Source: Microbulbifer elongatus (GTDB lineage: Bacteria > Pseudomonadota > Gammaproteobacteria > Pseudomonadales > Cellvibrionaceae). From it: a stretch of DNA of 64,000 bases. Under the pieces are notes generated by a model. That model did no database searches. It was given only the letters and a program-made list of their open reading frames with translations, and was not told the origin of the DNA. Shown piece after piece: positions 52,990-61,621 of the stretch (positions are counted from its first letter, which is position 1; each line of letters opens with the position of its first letter). Position numbers and translations under genes: made by a program. The stretch covers positions 62,001-126,000 of the forward strand of contig NZ_CP088953.1 in the NCBI RefSeq assembly GCF_021165935.1, given 5' to 3'.

Positions 52990-54225
52990 TCATACGGACA
53001 TGGCGCGCATGATGATGCGTTTTTTCAGCATCGGACTCGCGTCTACCATGCTGAGACCCGTATTACGCAGCCAGCGCCAGTGCAGGTCGCCCGCGCCAAA
53101 CAGCGATTTGAAGGTACTCATCGCCTTGAGCGTGGACGCGTTCTCGCCGCGACGACGGCGTTGATAGCGGGCCAGTACCGAAGCGTGTGCCGGTGAGATA
53201 TTGCGCTCCAGTGCGCGTCCCACCTCCTCCGCCAGTACCCGGGCATCCATCATGCCCAGATTAACGCCCTGCCCGGCAAGGGGATGAATACTGTGTGCCG
53301 CATCGCCTACCAGTACCGCGCCGGGGCCGTAGTAGGCTTCCGCGTGACGGGCGCGCAAGGCAAAGGAAAAACGCTCACCCACGGCTTCGATACCACCGAG
53401 ACGGCTTTCAAACGCCTTCTCCAGATTCAGGGCGAAAGCCTTGTCGTCCAGCATCACCAGCTCGCGGGCAAGGCTGTCGTCCGCAGACCAGACCACCGCG
53501 CAGTGGCGGTCATCGCCCAGGCCGGACAGCGGCAGAAAGGCCAGCGGCCCGGTATCCAGAAAACGCTGCCAGGCAGTATTCTGATGAGACTTTTCACAGC
53601 GCGCCACACACACCAGCGCTGTCTGCTGATACTCCACGTCCCGCGTGCGGATACGCAGCAGGTCCCGCACCCGCGAGCGCACACCATCGGCCCCGACCAA
53701 CAGGCGCGTGGTCAGCACCGGAGCCTGTTCCTCCAGCCCCTCGACCTGCCCGCGATTGGGGTTGCGCGACTGCAGATGCCAGAGGCCGCAATCGCGCCAC
53801 CAGCTCTCCAGTTTGAAGCCGGTCACCAGATCCACGTTGGGCAGCTCATCGATACGCTGGCGCAGGGCCTGAAGGATTACGTTGTTTTCCACAATATGCC
53901 CGAGATTTGGCAGCTTCACATCGCGGCAGTCGAAATACACCGAGCCGGTTCCCTCCGCATCCCACACGCGCATCTGGGTATAGGGGCACTCGCGTTTACC
54001 GGCAATCAGTGACCAGGCGCCGGTCTCTTCCAGCAGTTCTCGCGAGGCTTCGGTGAGAGCCACAACCCGCGCGTCGTAAGTGTCGGGACGCACCTGCGGT
54101 GTCACCGGCGATGCTTCCAACAGCGAAATCCGCAACTGTGGATAACGCACCGCCAGCAGGGCCGCCTGTGCCATACCCACCATGCCACCACCGACAATGG
54201 TTACGTCCATTCGCTGTCTGTTCAT
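52990..54225 (-). CDS. ubiI: UbiH/UbiI family FAD-dependent hydroxylase (ubiquinone C5-hydroxylase)
   Basis: 411 residues. FAD-binding MDVTIVGGGMVGMAQAALLA at the N-terminus, the family GADGVRSRVRDLL motif, and GPGAVLVGDAAHSIHPLAGQGVNLGMMDA in the second FAD site. Adds a hydroxyl to the ubiquinone ring in aerobic synthesis. Position after pepP-ubiH is that of visC/ubiI in E. coli, which supports the symbol. ATG 54225 (GGAGACG upstream) is preferred to 54279. Confidence 0.88.
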   Translation of the reverse strand: MNRQRMDVTIVGGGMVGMAQAALLAVRYPQLRISLLEASPVTPQVRPDTYDARVVALTEASRELLEETGAWSLIAGKRECPYTQMRVWDAEGTGSVYFDCRDVKLPNLGHIVENNVILQALRQRIDELPNVDLVTGFKLESWWRDCGLWHLQSRNPNRGQVEGLEEQAPVLTTRLLVGADGVRSRVRDLLRIRTRDVEYQQTALVCVARCEKSHQNTAWQRFLDTGPLAFLPLSGLGDDRHCAVVWSADDSLARELVMLDDKAFALNLEKAFESRLGGIEAVGERFSFALRARHAEAYYGPGAVLVGDAAHSIHPLAGQGVNLGMMDARVLAEEVGRALERNISPAHASVLARYQRRRRGENASTLKAMSTFKSLFGAGDLHWRWLRNTGLSMVDASPMLKKRIIMRAMSV

Positions 54226-54321
54226 ACGCAGATCGTCTCCGGAATGAAGAAATATGAAGGTATTGAGTGACCGCTGCATCGGTCATACCGAGAATCCGAA
54301 CCTTTATAGTGTGCGGCGCGC

Positions 54322-55575
54322 CTAAGGAGTAATTCCTGCTGCCTGGCGGGCAAATGCTCCACGGCCCGCCGGTGTCAGCGCCAGCCCCAGCAGCCCCAGC
54401 TGCCGCAACCCACTGGTCAGAAGACTGCGCGAGGCGAACAGTGGGGGAATCTTGTCGCTGAAGCCGATAGTGAGCTGCTGGTCATGTTGACGTTCGCGCC
54501 AATAGGCCTCCAGTAAGTCTAGCTCGCCCGGCCCGCTATGGGCGAAATCCGGGCCTTTCTCCGCCATTGCCCGACCAATGGTACGAGCCAGACCGTCGCA
54601 ATCCCGCAGTGTCAGATTAAAGCCCTGCCCGGCCACCGGATGCAGGAAGTGGGCACTGTTGCCCACCAGTACCACACCGCGGCGCACCTGTTCACGGGCC
54701 AGGGACAATGTCAGGGGATAGTGATGCAATTTGCCCGTGCGAATGATTCTGCCCGCACGCCAGCCGAAGGTACGCTGCAGTTGCTGAATAAATTCAGTCT
54801 CCGGCAGTGTCGCCAGAGACGAGTACCCACCGTTCTCACAGGTCCAGACCAGCGCCGCGCGATGCATGCCCGCTCTTTTCGGCAGAGGCAGCAGTGCCAT
54901 GGGGCCGGTTTCGGTAAAGCGTTCAAACGCGATGCCCCGATGATCTTTTTGCAGCCCCACGGTGGTAACCAGCGCCTGCTGCTGGTAGTCCACCTTTGAC
55001 GTGGCGATACCGAGGCGTTCACACAGCGCGGAGCCCGCGCCATCGGCGACCACCAGCAGGCGGGTCTGCAGGCGCGCGGTGTTACCCGCACGGGAAACCT
55101 CCAGCTCGGCCCCCGGCGCGCGCATGGCTACTGCGCCGACTTCCGCATTATCCACCACCTGCACCGGAGTGTTTTTCAGCGCCCGATACAGCAGTGGGCC
55201 GAGCGCGGCGTTTTCGATAACCGCACCGAGCATACCGTCAAAACTCGCGGCTTTTTCCCGCCCCGCATCGAGACTGGCTCCAAGGCTGTGACCGCGATCG
55301 GAAACCTGCACCTGGCGGATGGGCGCGGCGAATTCCCGCAGGGACGGCCACAACCCCAGTTGCGAAAAAATCCCCAGGCTGCCGGCTGCGATAGCGGTAG
55401 CGCGGGTGTCGAAACTTGGCAGATTGAGCGGCGCATCCACCCCGCCAACCGGCTGACGTTCCAACAGGGTGACGCTCAGCTGCGGGCAGTGATGGGTCAG
55501 TAACAGTGCGAGGCTGGCGCCGGCCATACCGCCACCGACAATCGCCACATCCGTCGTCTGCATAGATGCACTCAC
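54322..55575 (-). CDS. ubiH: 2-octaprenyl-6-methoxyphenyl hydroxylase
   Basis: 417 residues. FAD motif TTDVAIVGGGMAGASLALLL, VADGAGSALCERLGI, and VLVGNSAHFLHPVAGQGFNL; in the last motif GDAAH is replaced by GNSAH, which is usual for UbiH. Acts in ubiquinone ring hydroxylation beside UbiI. The GTG at 55575 overlaps the pepP stop (GTGA), so it is translationally coupled; an ATG four codons in (55563) is an alternative. A 96-nt gap precedes ubiI. Confidence 0.92.
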   Translation of the reverse strand: MSASMQTTDVAIVGGGMAGASLALLLTHHCPQLSVTLLERQPVGGVDAPLNLPSFDTRATAIAAGSLGIFSQLGLWPSLREFAAPIRQVQVSDRGHSLGASLDAGREKAASFDGMLGAVIENAALGPLLYRALKNTPVQVVDNAEVGAVAMRAPGAELEVSRAGNTARLQTRLLVVADGAGSALCERLGIATSKVDYQQQALVTTVGLQKDHRGIAFERFTETGPMALLPLPKRAGMHRAALVWTCENGGYSSLATLPETEFIQQLQRTFGWRAGRIIRTGKLHHYPLTLSLAREQVRRGVVLVGNSAHFLHPVAGQGFNLTLRDCDGLARTIGRAMAEKGPDFAHSGPGELDLLEAYWRERQHDQQLTIGFSDKIPPLFASRSLLTSGLRQLGLLGLALTPAGRGAFARQAAGITP

Positions 55576-56906
55576 AGCAGCGCCTCCTGAACAAGGTCAC
55601 CCGCACGCATCAGATGTTCGATATCGCCAATGGTTTTCGGCGCTGCGGCAGAAAGCACGGTGTTCCCCGTGCGGGTTAACGCCACGTCGTCTTCAATACG
55701 AATGCCGATACCGCGGAATTTATCCGGCACCGAGGGCATGTCCACGCCGATATAGATTCCCGGTTCCACGGTCATGACCATTCCCGCCTCCAGCTGTCGC
55801 CACTGACCGTGCACCTTGTAGTCCCCCACATCGTGAACATCCATACCCAGCCAGTGGCCCACGCGATGCATGTAAAAAGGCCGATAGGCACCGGACTCGA
55901 TAAGCCCGGATACTTCCCCCTGGAGCAGCCCCAGGTCCTTGAGTCCCTGCACGATAACTTCCACACTGGCGAGGTGTGGCTGATCCCAGTCATTGCCCGG
56001 CGCACACTGCTCGATGGCCGCCAGCTGGCTGGCGAGTACAATTTCATACACCGCTTTCTGCGGCCCACTAAAATGCCCATTCACCGGGATGGTGCGGGTG
56101 ATATCCGCGGCGTAACCGCGGTATTCACAGCCCGCGTCGATCAGTACCAGGTCACCATTTTTCAGGGCCGCGTTATTGTCGATGTAGTGCATCACCAGAG
56201 CATTGCGGCCACTGCCAACAATGCTGGGGTACGCGGGCTCACGGGCACCGGCTGTGGCGAAGGTGTGCAACAGCTCGGCTTCCAGCTGGTATTCGTACAA
56301 GCCTGGGCGGCACAACTGCATCGCTCGACAGTGTCCCTGCGCACTGATTTCCGCAGCCCTGGCCATCAGCCGAATTTCCGCGGCGCTTTTGTACAGACGC
56401 AGATCGTGCAACAGCGGGTCGAGACTGCGCATCTGCGGCGCGCCACTGCTTCCGGGGGCATTTTCTATAGCGTGTAGATACGACTGCAGGCGCCGATCGA
56501 GCTGTGGAAAACGGCCCATGGTGTAGCAGATAAAGTCTCTGCCCTCCAGCAGTCCCGGCAGAATGTCATCGAGGTCGCCGATGGGAAAAGCATCACTCAG
56601 CCCGCACTGTTCAGCGGCCTGCTCTGGCCCGAGACGCGGGCCGTCCCACCGCTCTTTTTCTCCATCGCGCTCACGGCAGAACAGCAAGGTTTCCCCCTGA
56701 GCCCGCCCCGGAGCAAGCACCAACAGAGATTCGGGTTCATCAAACCCGCTCAGGTAGAGAAAATCACTGTCCTGACGAAATCGAAAATAGGTATCCCGGG
56801 AGCGCAGCTGTTCCCGCGCAGACGGCACAATTGCCACGCTGTTTTCCGGCATGGCGTCCAGCAGACGCTGGCGACGGCGGGCGTATTCGGCTTTGGTAAT
56901 GTTCAT
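55572..56906 (-). CDS. pepP: Xaa-Pro aminopeptidase P
   Basis: Removes N-terminal residues before proline; M24 metalloprotease, cytosolic. 444 residues. Metal ligands: Asp pair in LVLIDAGCEYRGYAADITRT, His in MHRVGHWLGMDVHDVG, Glu in MVMTVEPGIYIG and GIGIRIEDDVALT. N-terminal half is the creatinase-like domain (VAIVPSAREQLRSRDTYFRF). Follows ygfB by 54 nt and overlaps ubiH, the conserved gammaproteobacterial order. Confidence 0.95.
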   Translation of the reverse strand: MNITKAEYARRRQRLLDAMPENSVAIVPSAREQLRSRDTYFRFRQDSDFLYLSGFDEPESLLVLAPGRAQGETLLFCRERDGEKERWDGPRLGPEQAAEQCGLSDAFPIGDLDDILPGLLEGRDFICYTMGRFPQLDRRLQSYLHAIENAPGSSGAPQMRSLDPLLHDLRLYKSAAEIRLMARAAEISAQGHCRAMQLCRPGLYEYQLEAELLHTFATAGAREPAYPSIVGSGRNALVMHYIDNNAALKNGDLVLIDAGCEYRGYAADITRTIPVNGHFSGPQKAVYEIVLASQLAAIEQCAPGNDWDQPHLASVEVIVQGLKDLGLLQGEVSGLIESGAYRPFYMHRVGHWLGMDVHDVGDYKVHGQWRQLEAGMVMTVEPGIYIGVDMPSVPDKFRGIGIRIEDDVALTRTGNTVLSAAAPKTIGDIEHLMRAGDLVQEALL

Positions 56907-56960
56907 TCGCAGACCACGGAACTTGAGTCAGGGAAAAGTCGCTAAGCGCCCCGCGGAGCT

Positions 56961-57560
56961 TCAGTGCAGGGTGGGCCCGGCAGCCCCATTATCCGCGGCT
57001 CCCGGCTTCCGGCCGGCGGCGCTATTGCACTCCACAAAAATATTCAGCGCTCCCATACGCACATATTCCTGCACTTCGAACAGCTGGCGCTCCTGCTCCA
57101 CATCATTTTCCATACCTTCGGCATCCAGTTGGGCAATCTCAGCCATATCTTTCAATGCCTCACTGCTGGTGGGCAACAGTTCACCGGTATATTTACCGAC
57201 ACCGAAACCATGCAGAAATCCCTCGCACCAGAGGCACAGGGTCTGACCGCGCTCGGCCAGCTCATCGCTGTCGCTCAGCAATGGCTGAAATGAAAAATCT
57301 TTATCGGTGAAATCCGCCAGACTCTGGTCAACCAGCGACTGTATTGCGAGGTCGAGATCTGCAGGCACCGCCTCCAGATCGAGAAAATCCGCCGTCTCTT
57401 TCTGCCAACGCGACGCACTTGGACGGGCTCCTGCCGCCAGCACACCGCAAATAAATCCATGCAACTCGCTGGGGCCAATGTTGCCGCCGGCGGCGACAAT
57501 CGGGTTTGCCAGGTCGTCGAACGCGATTTTCTTTACGGGCTTTGCAGATCCAGCGGACAT
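56961..57560 (-). CDS. ygfB: UPF0149 family protein YgfB
   Basis: 199 residues, all-helical. Contains SELHGFICGVLAAGARPSA, LCLWCEGFLHGFGVGKYTGE and a final acidic helix. ATG 57560 has TTGGAG upstream; the frame to 57662 is overextended. In Pseudomonas this protein restrains the AlpA-driven alpBCDE programme; whether it does so here is unknown. First gene of ygfB-pepP-ubiH-ubiI and divergent from the zapA operon. Confidence 0.9.
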   Translation of the reverse strand: MSAGSAKPVKKIAFDDLANPIVAAGGNIGPSELHGFICGVLAAGARPSASRWQKETADFLDLEAVPADLDLAIQSLVDQSLADFTDKDFSFQPLLSDSDELAERGQTLCLWCEGFLHGFGVGKYTGELLPTSSEALKDMAEIAQLDAEGMENDVEQERQLFEVQEYVRMGALNIFVECNSAAGRKPGAADNGAAGPTLH

Positions 57561-57675
57561 AAACACTCCAAAAACATAGACGCTACGGCAAACGATATGC
57601 CGAAAATTTGAACGGCCGCCAAGAATTCGCACAAGTCTCACGGGATAATCCGACGACAACAACCGAATGTGTGAT

Positions 57676-57698
57676 TATTTCACCAAACTGGTGAAATA
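57676..57698. promoter_or_regulatory. palindrome in the ygfB/zapA divergent region
   Basis: TATTTCACCA (57676-57685) and TGGTGAAATA (57689-57698) are a perfect 10-bp inverted repeat with a 3-nt spacer, 116 bp before ygfB and 169 bp before the zapB-like gene. The short spacer and position suit a dimeric repressor site; no T-run suggests a terminator. Confidence 0.5.
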
Positions 57699-57809
57699 TT
57701 GGCTAGGCAACGGCCGGCGCGAACTTGAGTACGCACAAACCGTAATAGTAGGTAATTGACCCTAAAATTCACCGGCAATATAGTAGCGGAATCCCCCGGC
57801 TAAGGAACC

Positions 57810-57830
57810 TTTGTCAGGTTTTTGTCAGGT
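57810..57830 (+). repeat. 11-bp-spaced direct repeat upstream of the zapA operon
   Basis: TTTGTCAGGT occurs twice, at 57810-57819 and 57821-57830, one helical turn apart and about 40 bp before the ATG at 57867. Confidence 0.6.
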
Positions 57831-57866
57831 TAACGGAGCGGGCGGCGCACTGAATACGCAGGAATT

Positions 57867-58073
57867 ATGGACAAGATACAGGCGTTAGAACTCAAGCTGG
57901 ATACTCTGATCCAACAGTATCAGCAGCTGGCTGCCGATAACCGTGCCCTGCGCGAGCAGGAAGGTCAGTGGCAGGAGGAGCGGCAACGGCTGATTAAAAA
58001 TAATGAAATTGCCCGCACGCGCGTGGAAACCATGATCAATCGCCTGAAGGGCCTGAGCCAAGAAAACGCATGA
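57867..58073 (+). CDS. ZapB-like coiled-coil protein (TIGR02449 type)
   Basis: 68 residues forming one continuous coiled coil (LELKLDTLIQQYQQLAADNR; RTRVETMINRLKGLSQENA). Proteins of this type always precede zapA in many gammaproteobacteria and resemble ZapB, so a divisome role is likely. Its stop overlaps the zapA start (ATGA), giving coupled translation. AGGAATT precedes ATG 57867. Confidence 0.88.
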   Translation: MDKIQALELKLDTLIQQYQQLAADNRALREQEGQWQEERQRLIKNNEIARTRVETMINRLKGLSQENA

Positions 58074-58378
58074 GCAGTAAACCCAATCACTCCGTCGCGG
58101 TCACCATACTCGATAAAGAGTACCGGGTAGCCTGCGCCGAAGACGAGCAGGCCGGCCTGCAGGCATCGGCAAAACTGCTCAATGAGCGCATGGCCAAGAT
58201 TCGCAACGGCGGCACCGTGATCGGCGCGGAGCGTATTGCCGTAATGGCGGCATTGAATATCGCCCACGAACTGATCCAGGCCAAAGCCGGTCTGGCGCGC
58301 CAGCCAGTGGAAGAACAGATGCTCGACCGCCTGCATGAAAAAGTTCAGGCGGCACTGAGTAAATTCGACAAACCCTGA
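58070..58378 (+). CDS. zapA: cell division protein ZapA
   Basis: 102 residues. N-terminal SVAVTILDKEYRVACAEDEQ globular head and a C-terminal coiled coil (IGAERIAVMAALNIAHELIQ). Binds and bundles FtsZ at mid-cell. Followed by 6S RNA and fau, the standard arrangement. The 136 bp from 58379 to 58514 hold no gene or terminator I can recognise. Confidence 0.93.
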   Translation: MSSKPNHSVAVTILDKEYRVACAEDEQAGLQASAKLLNERMAKIRNGGTVIGAERIAVMAALNIAHELIQAKAGLARQPVEEQMLDRLHEKVQAALSKFDKP

Positions 58379-58514
58379 GTTACACAAATAGCCAATTGCC
58401 TTCCCTGAATTCGCTGCAGTTCGCTGCGTTTCGCTCCACTTCAAATGCTTTTTCTTCCATCGCAGTCGGCACCCTTGACGATTGCGAAAAAGACCGTTTT
58501 GGCGCGAAAGTGCG

Positions 58515-58545
58515 TTTAGCCAAGACACGCCTCAAGAGGTATACT
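58515..58545 (+). promoter_or_regulatory. probable 6S RNA promoter
   Basis: TATACT (58540-58545) is a near-consensus -10, placed about 7 nt before the 5' closing stem of 6S RNA. TTTAGC (58515-58520) is a weak -35 with a 19-nt spacer. Confidence 0.6.
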
Positions 58546-58550
58546 GCTTA

Positions 58551-58730
58551 CTCGCCCTGAAGTGTTGGCCAGTTGACTATGTCCTGAGCCGATAATTTCA
58601 CCCTGGAGGTTCCCAGCGAGTGTTGGTGTGCAAGTCCGCCATGTAGCGGAAAGCCTTATGCATTCCGGGAACCGCCACCTTGAGCCTTACGGTTCAAGGC
58701 TATGTCTTCAGCCGCATCTTCGGGGCTCCT
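58551..58730 (+). ncRNA. ssrS: 6S RNA
   Basis: Binds the sigma70 RNA polymerase holoenzyme and restrains it in stationary phase. Conserved blocks match 6S: CCTGAGCCGATAATTTCA in the 5' half, TTGGTGTGCAAG, GAAAGCCTTATG, CACCTTGAGCCTTACGGTTC and the 3' GCCGCATCTTCGGGGCTCC. The closing stem GCCCTGAAG (58554-58562) pairs with CTTCGGGGC (58718-58726). Located between zapA and fau as in E. coli and Pseudomonas. Ends are estimated to a few bases. Confidence 0.93.
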
Positions 58731-58766
58731 AATTCTTGATGCCATGACGGTGGAACCCACACCTCC

Positions 58767-59375
58767 ATGACCGCACCCTCCGCGTCGTTTACGCCCGCAT
58801 CCAAAGCCCAACTGCGCAAACAGATTCGCACCGCTCGGCGCGGGTTGACGCCGAATCAGCAGCGCCAGGCCAGTCGGCGCCTGTGCCAACGCCTGGCACG
58901 CAGCCCGGAAATACGACGGGCACGTCACATCGGCATCTATTGGCCGATGGATGGGGAAATCGATCCGCGCCCGCTGCTGGCCCGCTTTCCGGGCAAGCAT
59001 TTCTACCTGCCCGCGCTCCCCCGCCCTGGACGCACCACCATGACCTTTATCCACTGGCCCGGAGCACAGCTGCGCTACCGCAACCGCTACGGGATTCCGG
59101 AGCCGGTAGTCGGGCGCGGCGCAATCCGCGCCCCGCAGAAACTGGATCTGGTGCTGGTTCCGCTGGTGGCCTTTGATCCCACCGGAGCACGTCTGGGTAT
59201 GGGCGCGGGCTACTACGACCGTACCTTTGCTTTCAAACATTTGCGCCCCGGGAGCGGTCCGCAGCTGGTGGGCGTGGCGCACCAGTTACAGTGCGTGACT
59301 CGGCTGCCGGCCGAAAGCTGGGATATTCCTCTGGCGCTGGTTGCCACGGATCAACGCCTGTACCGCTGCCGCTGA
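58767..59375 (+). CDS. fau: 5-formyltetrahydrofolate cyclo-ligase
   Basis: Converts 5-formyl-THF to methenyl-THF with ATP. 202 residues. N-terminal KAQLRKQIRTARRGLTPNQQ, the YWPMDGEIDPRPLL motif and the C-terminal LGMGAGYYDRTFAF nucleotide-binding loop are diagnostic. Starts about 37 nt after 6S RNA, so it is likely transcribed with it, as in E. coli (ygfA). A strong terminator follows at 59403. Confidence 0.94.
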   Translation: MTAPSASFTPASKAQLRKQIRTARRGLTPNQQRQASRRLCQRLARSPEIRRARHIGIYWPMDGEIDPRPLLARFPGKHFYLPALPRPGRTTMTFIHWPGAQLRYRNRYGIPEPVVGRGAIRAPQKLDLVLVPLVAFDPTGARLGMGAGYYDRTFAFKHLRPGSGPQLVGVAHQLQCVTRLPAESWDIPLALVATDQRLYRCR

Positions 59376-59402
59376 CTGACCCGACCGCCGATATTCGGAT
59401 AC

Positions 59403-59440
59403 AAAAAAGCCGGCCTCTGTTTCCAGAGTCCGGCTTTTTT
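59403..59440. terminator. bidirectional terminator after fau
   Basis: AAAAAAGCCGG (59403-59413) pairs with CCGGCTTTTTT (59430-59440); inside, CTCTG/CAGAG continue the stem. Shared with the small convergent gene at 59472-59618. Confidence 0.92.
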
Positions 59441-59471
59441 GCTTGGCATAGAACGCCTGCGGGCGGAGTGG

Positions 59472-59618
59472 TCAGCGAGTGACCACTCCCTGCTGAAGGG
59501 CTGCCGGGACGTCGGCCTCTTCCTGGTCGGAGGAGAACACCTCGGTCAAGCCGCTGCTGCTCAGCAGTACGCCCGCAACAAAGACAACTACTGCGAGTGT
59601 CAATGCATCGGGTTTCAT
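59472..59618 (-). CDS. small single-helix membrane protein, 48 residues
   Basis: ATG 59618 lies 6-7 nt behind AGGATGG. The product is a signal-like or transmembrane helix (DALTLAVVVFVAGVLLSSSG) and an acidic tail (SSDQEEADVPAALQQGVVTR). The frame ends before a terminator on its own strand at 59403-59440. I do not recognise a family. The signature of ribosome site, helix and terminator makes it a credible small gene. It may be lost from annotations because a longer out-of-place frame covers it. Confidence 0.6.
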   Translation of the reverse strand: MKPDALTLAVVVFVAGVLLSSSGLTEVFSSDQEEADVPAALQQGVVTR

Positions 59619-59947
59619 GGGGACCATCCTGTAGATCTGAATTCTTGTTGTTTTCGGTATCTTTTTTACGCCTGGTGATCTGCGCCACCAGTGGTGATTT
59701 GGACCATCGCCATTCGGAAAGTTCCACAACGCCAGAAATATCTGCGCCGTTGATTTACCGGTCCGAATATGACTACCAAGGGCCAATCACCGGTCAAAAG
59801 ATACTCGATCAGTGGCCAAATAGTAACCCGTCAAGGGCTTTTTTTTGAGAGATCCCTCACAAATTGAAGACTGCAAGTTAGACAGAGCCAGTTTGGTGAT
59901 CTACCCATCGCGAATATTGGCGACAGGCGCACATTTCTCTGCCGCAT
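59619..59947 (-). other. gap between ilvA and the small membrane protein gene
   Basis: 329 bp without a gene. On the minus strand AAAAAAAAGCCCTTGACGGGTT (about 59829-59850) gives a candidate -35 TTGACG, and TTGACC near 59799 a second one; either could drive the small protein. I see no convincing ilvA terminator. Confidence 0.35.
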
Positions 59948-61471
59948 TCAGCCCTTCTGCGCCAGGAAAAAGCGGTACGCCGGGTTTTCCGTCTCATCCC
60001 AGAAGGGGTAGTGCAAGCGGTCGAGCAGCGCATTGAGCTCCGCGCGCTCGTCTTCCGCCACTTCCAGCCCCACCAGCACACGGCCGTAAGCGGCGCCGTG
60101 GTTGCGGTAGTGGAACAGCGTAATGTTCCAGCGCCCGGCCAGCTGCTCGAGGAAGTTTCGCAAGGCACCGGGGCGCTCTGGGAACTCGAAACGGTACACC
60201 ACCTCGTTATCCACACCCGGGGCGCGACCACCCACCAGGTGGCGGATATGCAACTTGGCCATCTCGTTGTCGGTCAGGTCCGCGACCTGATAACCGTCGC
60301 CCTCCAGCTGGCTCACCAGCTGGGCACGGTCCGCATCGGTGGCAACCTGCATCCCCACGAAGATATGCGCTTCACCGGAATTGGCGTACCGGTAGTTGAA
60401 CTCGGTAATCGCGCGATCGCCGAGATCGCGGCAGAACTGCAGATAGCTGCCCGCCTTCTCCGGAATGGTCACCGCCAGCACCGCCTCCCGTTTCTCACCG
60501 ATTTCGGTGCGCTCGCTGATGTAGCGCAGGCGGTCAAAATTGGTATTGGCGCCGCTGCACACGGTCGCCAGGGCCTGGTTTTGCTCGCCACTCTGTTCGG
60601 CGTACTTTTTCAGGCCAGCGAGGCCCACGGCGCCGGCGGGCTCGGCGATGGAGCGGGTATCCTCAAAAATGTCCTTGATCGCCGCACAGATCTCGTCGGT
60701 AGTCACCGTAATGACACCGTCGATGGTCTCCCGCAGCACCCGATAGGTTTCCTCGCCAATCTGTGCCACCGCCACGCCATCGGCAAACAGGCCTACCTGG
60801 GGCAGACGCCCGTCGCGGCTGCCCTGGTCCATGGCGAGTTTGAGACAGGCGGCGTCTTCCGGCTCCACGGCGTACACCTTGATCTCCGGGCGCACATACT
60901 TGATATAGGCCGCCATACCCGCGGCCAGACCGCCGCCACCGACCGGAATGAACACCGCATCCAGATGGCCCGGCTGCTGCCGCAACAGTTCCATCGCCAC
61001 AGTGCCCTGGCCGGCGATCACGTCCGGATCGTCATAGGGGTGGATAAACACCAGGCCGCGCTCTTCCACCAGCTGTCTGGCCAGGGCCGCGGCCTCGTCA
61101 AAGGTGTCCCCATGCAACACCACTTCCGCGCCGCGCATGCGCACCGCGTTGACCTTGATCGCCGGTGTGGTGGACGGCATCACAATGGTGGCGCGCACGC
61201 CCAGCTGCTGCGCCCCCAGCGCCAGCCCCTGGGCATGGTTGCCGGCGGAAGCGGCAATCACTCCTTTGGCCCGTTGCTCTGGAGGCAACTGCAGGAGTTT
61301 GTTGTAGGCGCCGCGAATCTTGAAGGAGAACACGGGTTGCAGGTCTTCCCGTTTCAGCAGAACACGGTTGCTGAGACGATGAGACAGCTGACGCATGGGC
61401 TCCAGCGGGGTTTCGATGGCGACATCGTAAATGCGCGCGTCTAAAATGCGCTTGATATAGGACTTGGGCAT
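59948..61471 (-). CDS. ilvA: threonine ammonia-lyase, biosynthetic
   Basis: Deaminates threonine to 2-ketobutyrate, first step to isoleucine, with PLP. 507 residues: catalytic domain with PLP-binding Lys51 in VFSFKIRGAYNKLLQ, the SAGNHAQGLALGAQQLG and PVGGGGLAAGMAAYIK phosphate-binding loops, and two C-terminal ACT-like domains (VLAVTIPEKAGSYLQFCRDL; YRFEFPERPGALRNFLEQLA) for isoleucine feedback. Full length, so the biosynthetic and not the catabolic TdcB form. Divergent from rpiA with a 150-bp gap. Confidence 0.96.
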   Translation of the reverse strand: MPKSYIKRILDARIYDVAIETPLEPMRQLSHRLSNRVLLKREDLQPVFSFKIRGAYNKLLQLPPEQRAKGVIAASAGNHAQGLALGAQQLGVRATIVMPSTTPAIKVNAVRMRGAEVVLHGDTFDEAAALARQLVEERGLVFIHPYDDPDVIAGQGTVAMELLRQQPGHLDAVFIPVGGGGLAAGMAAYIKYVRPEIKVYAVEPEDAACLKLAMDQGSRDGRLPQVGLFADGVAVAQIGEETYRVLRETIDGVITVTTDEICAAIKDIFEDTRSIAEPAGAVGLAGLKKYAEQSGEQNQALATVCSGANTNFDRLRYISERTEIGEKREAVLAVTIPEKAGSYLQFCRDLGDRAITEFNYRYANSGEAHIFVGMQVATDADRAQLVSQLEGDGYQVADLTDNEMAKLHIRHLVGGRAPGVDNEVVYRFEFPERPGALRNFLEQLAGRWNITLFHYRNHGAAYGRVLVGLEVAEDERAELNALLDRLHYPFWDETENPAYRFFLAQKG

Positions 61472-61621
61472 GACAGAAATCAGCAGCCGATGGATGTTTA
61501 CAAGCCCGCCAGTCTAATCGCTACACAGCAGCAAAGCCACCAACGAGCCACTTTTGCGCGCAAAAATATTCATTCGCGGGCATTTTGATGGCAAAAATTG
61601 CACAAGGACGCATATTTCCTT

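Noticed and set aside
58390..58440. Short TTCGCTGC-type repetition after zapA
   Set aside because: Three imperfect 8-9-mers in about 30 bp; too degenerate and short to call a repeat or regulator site.
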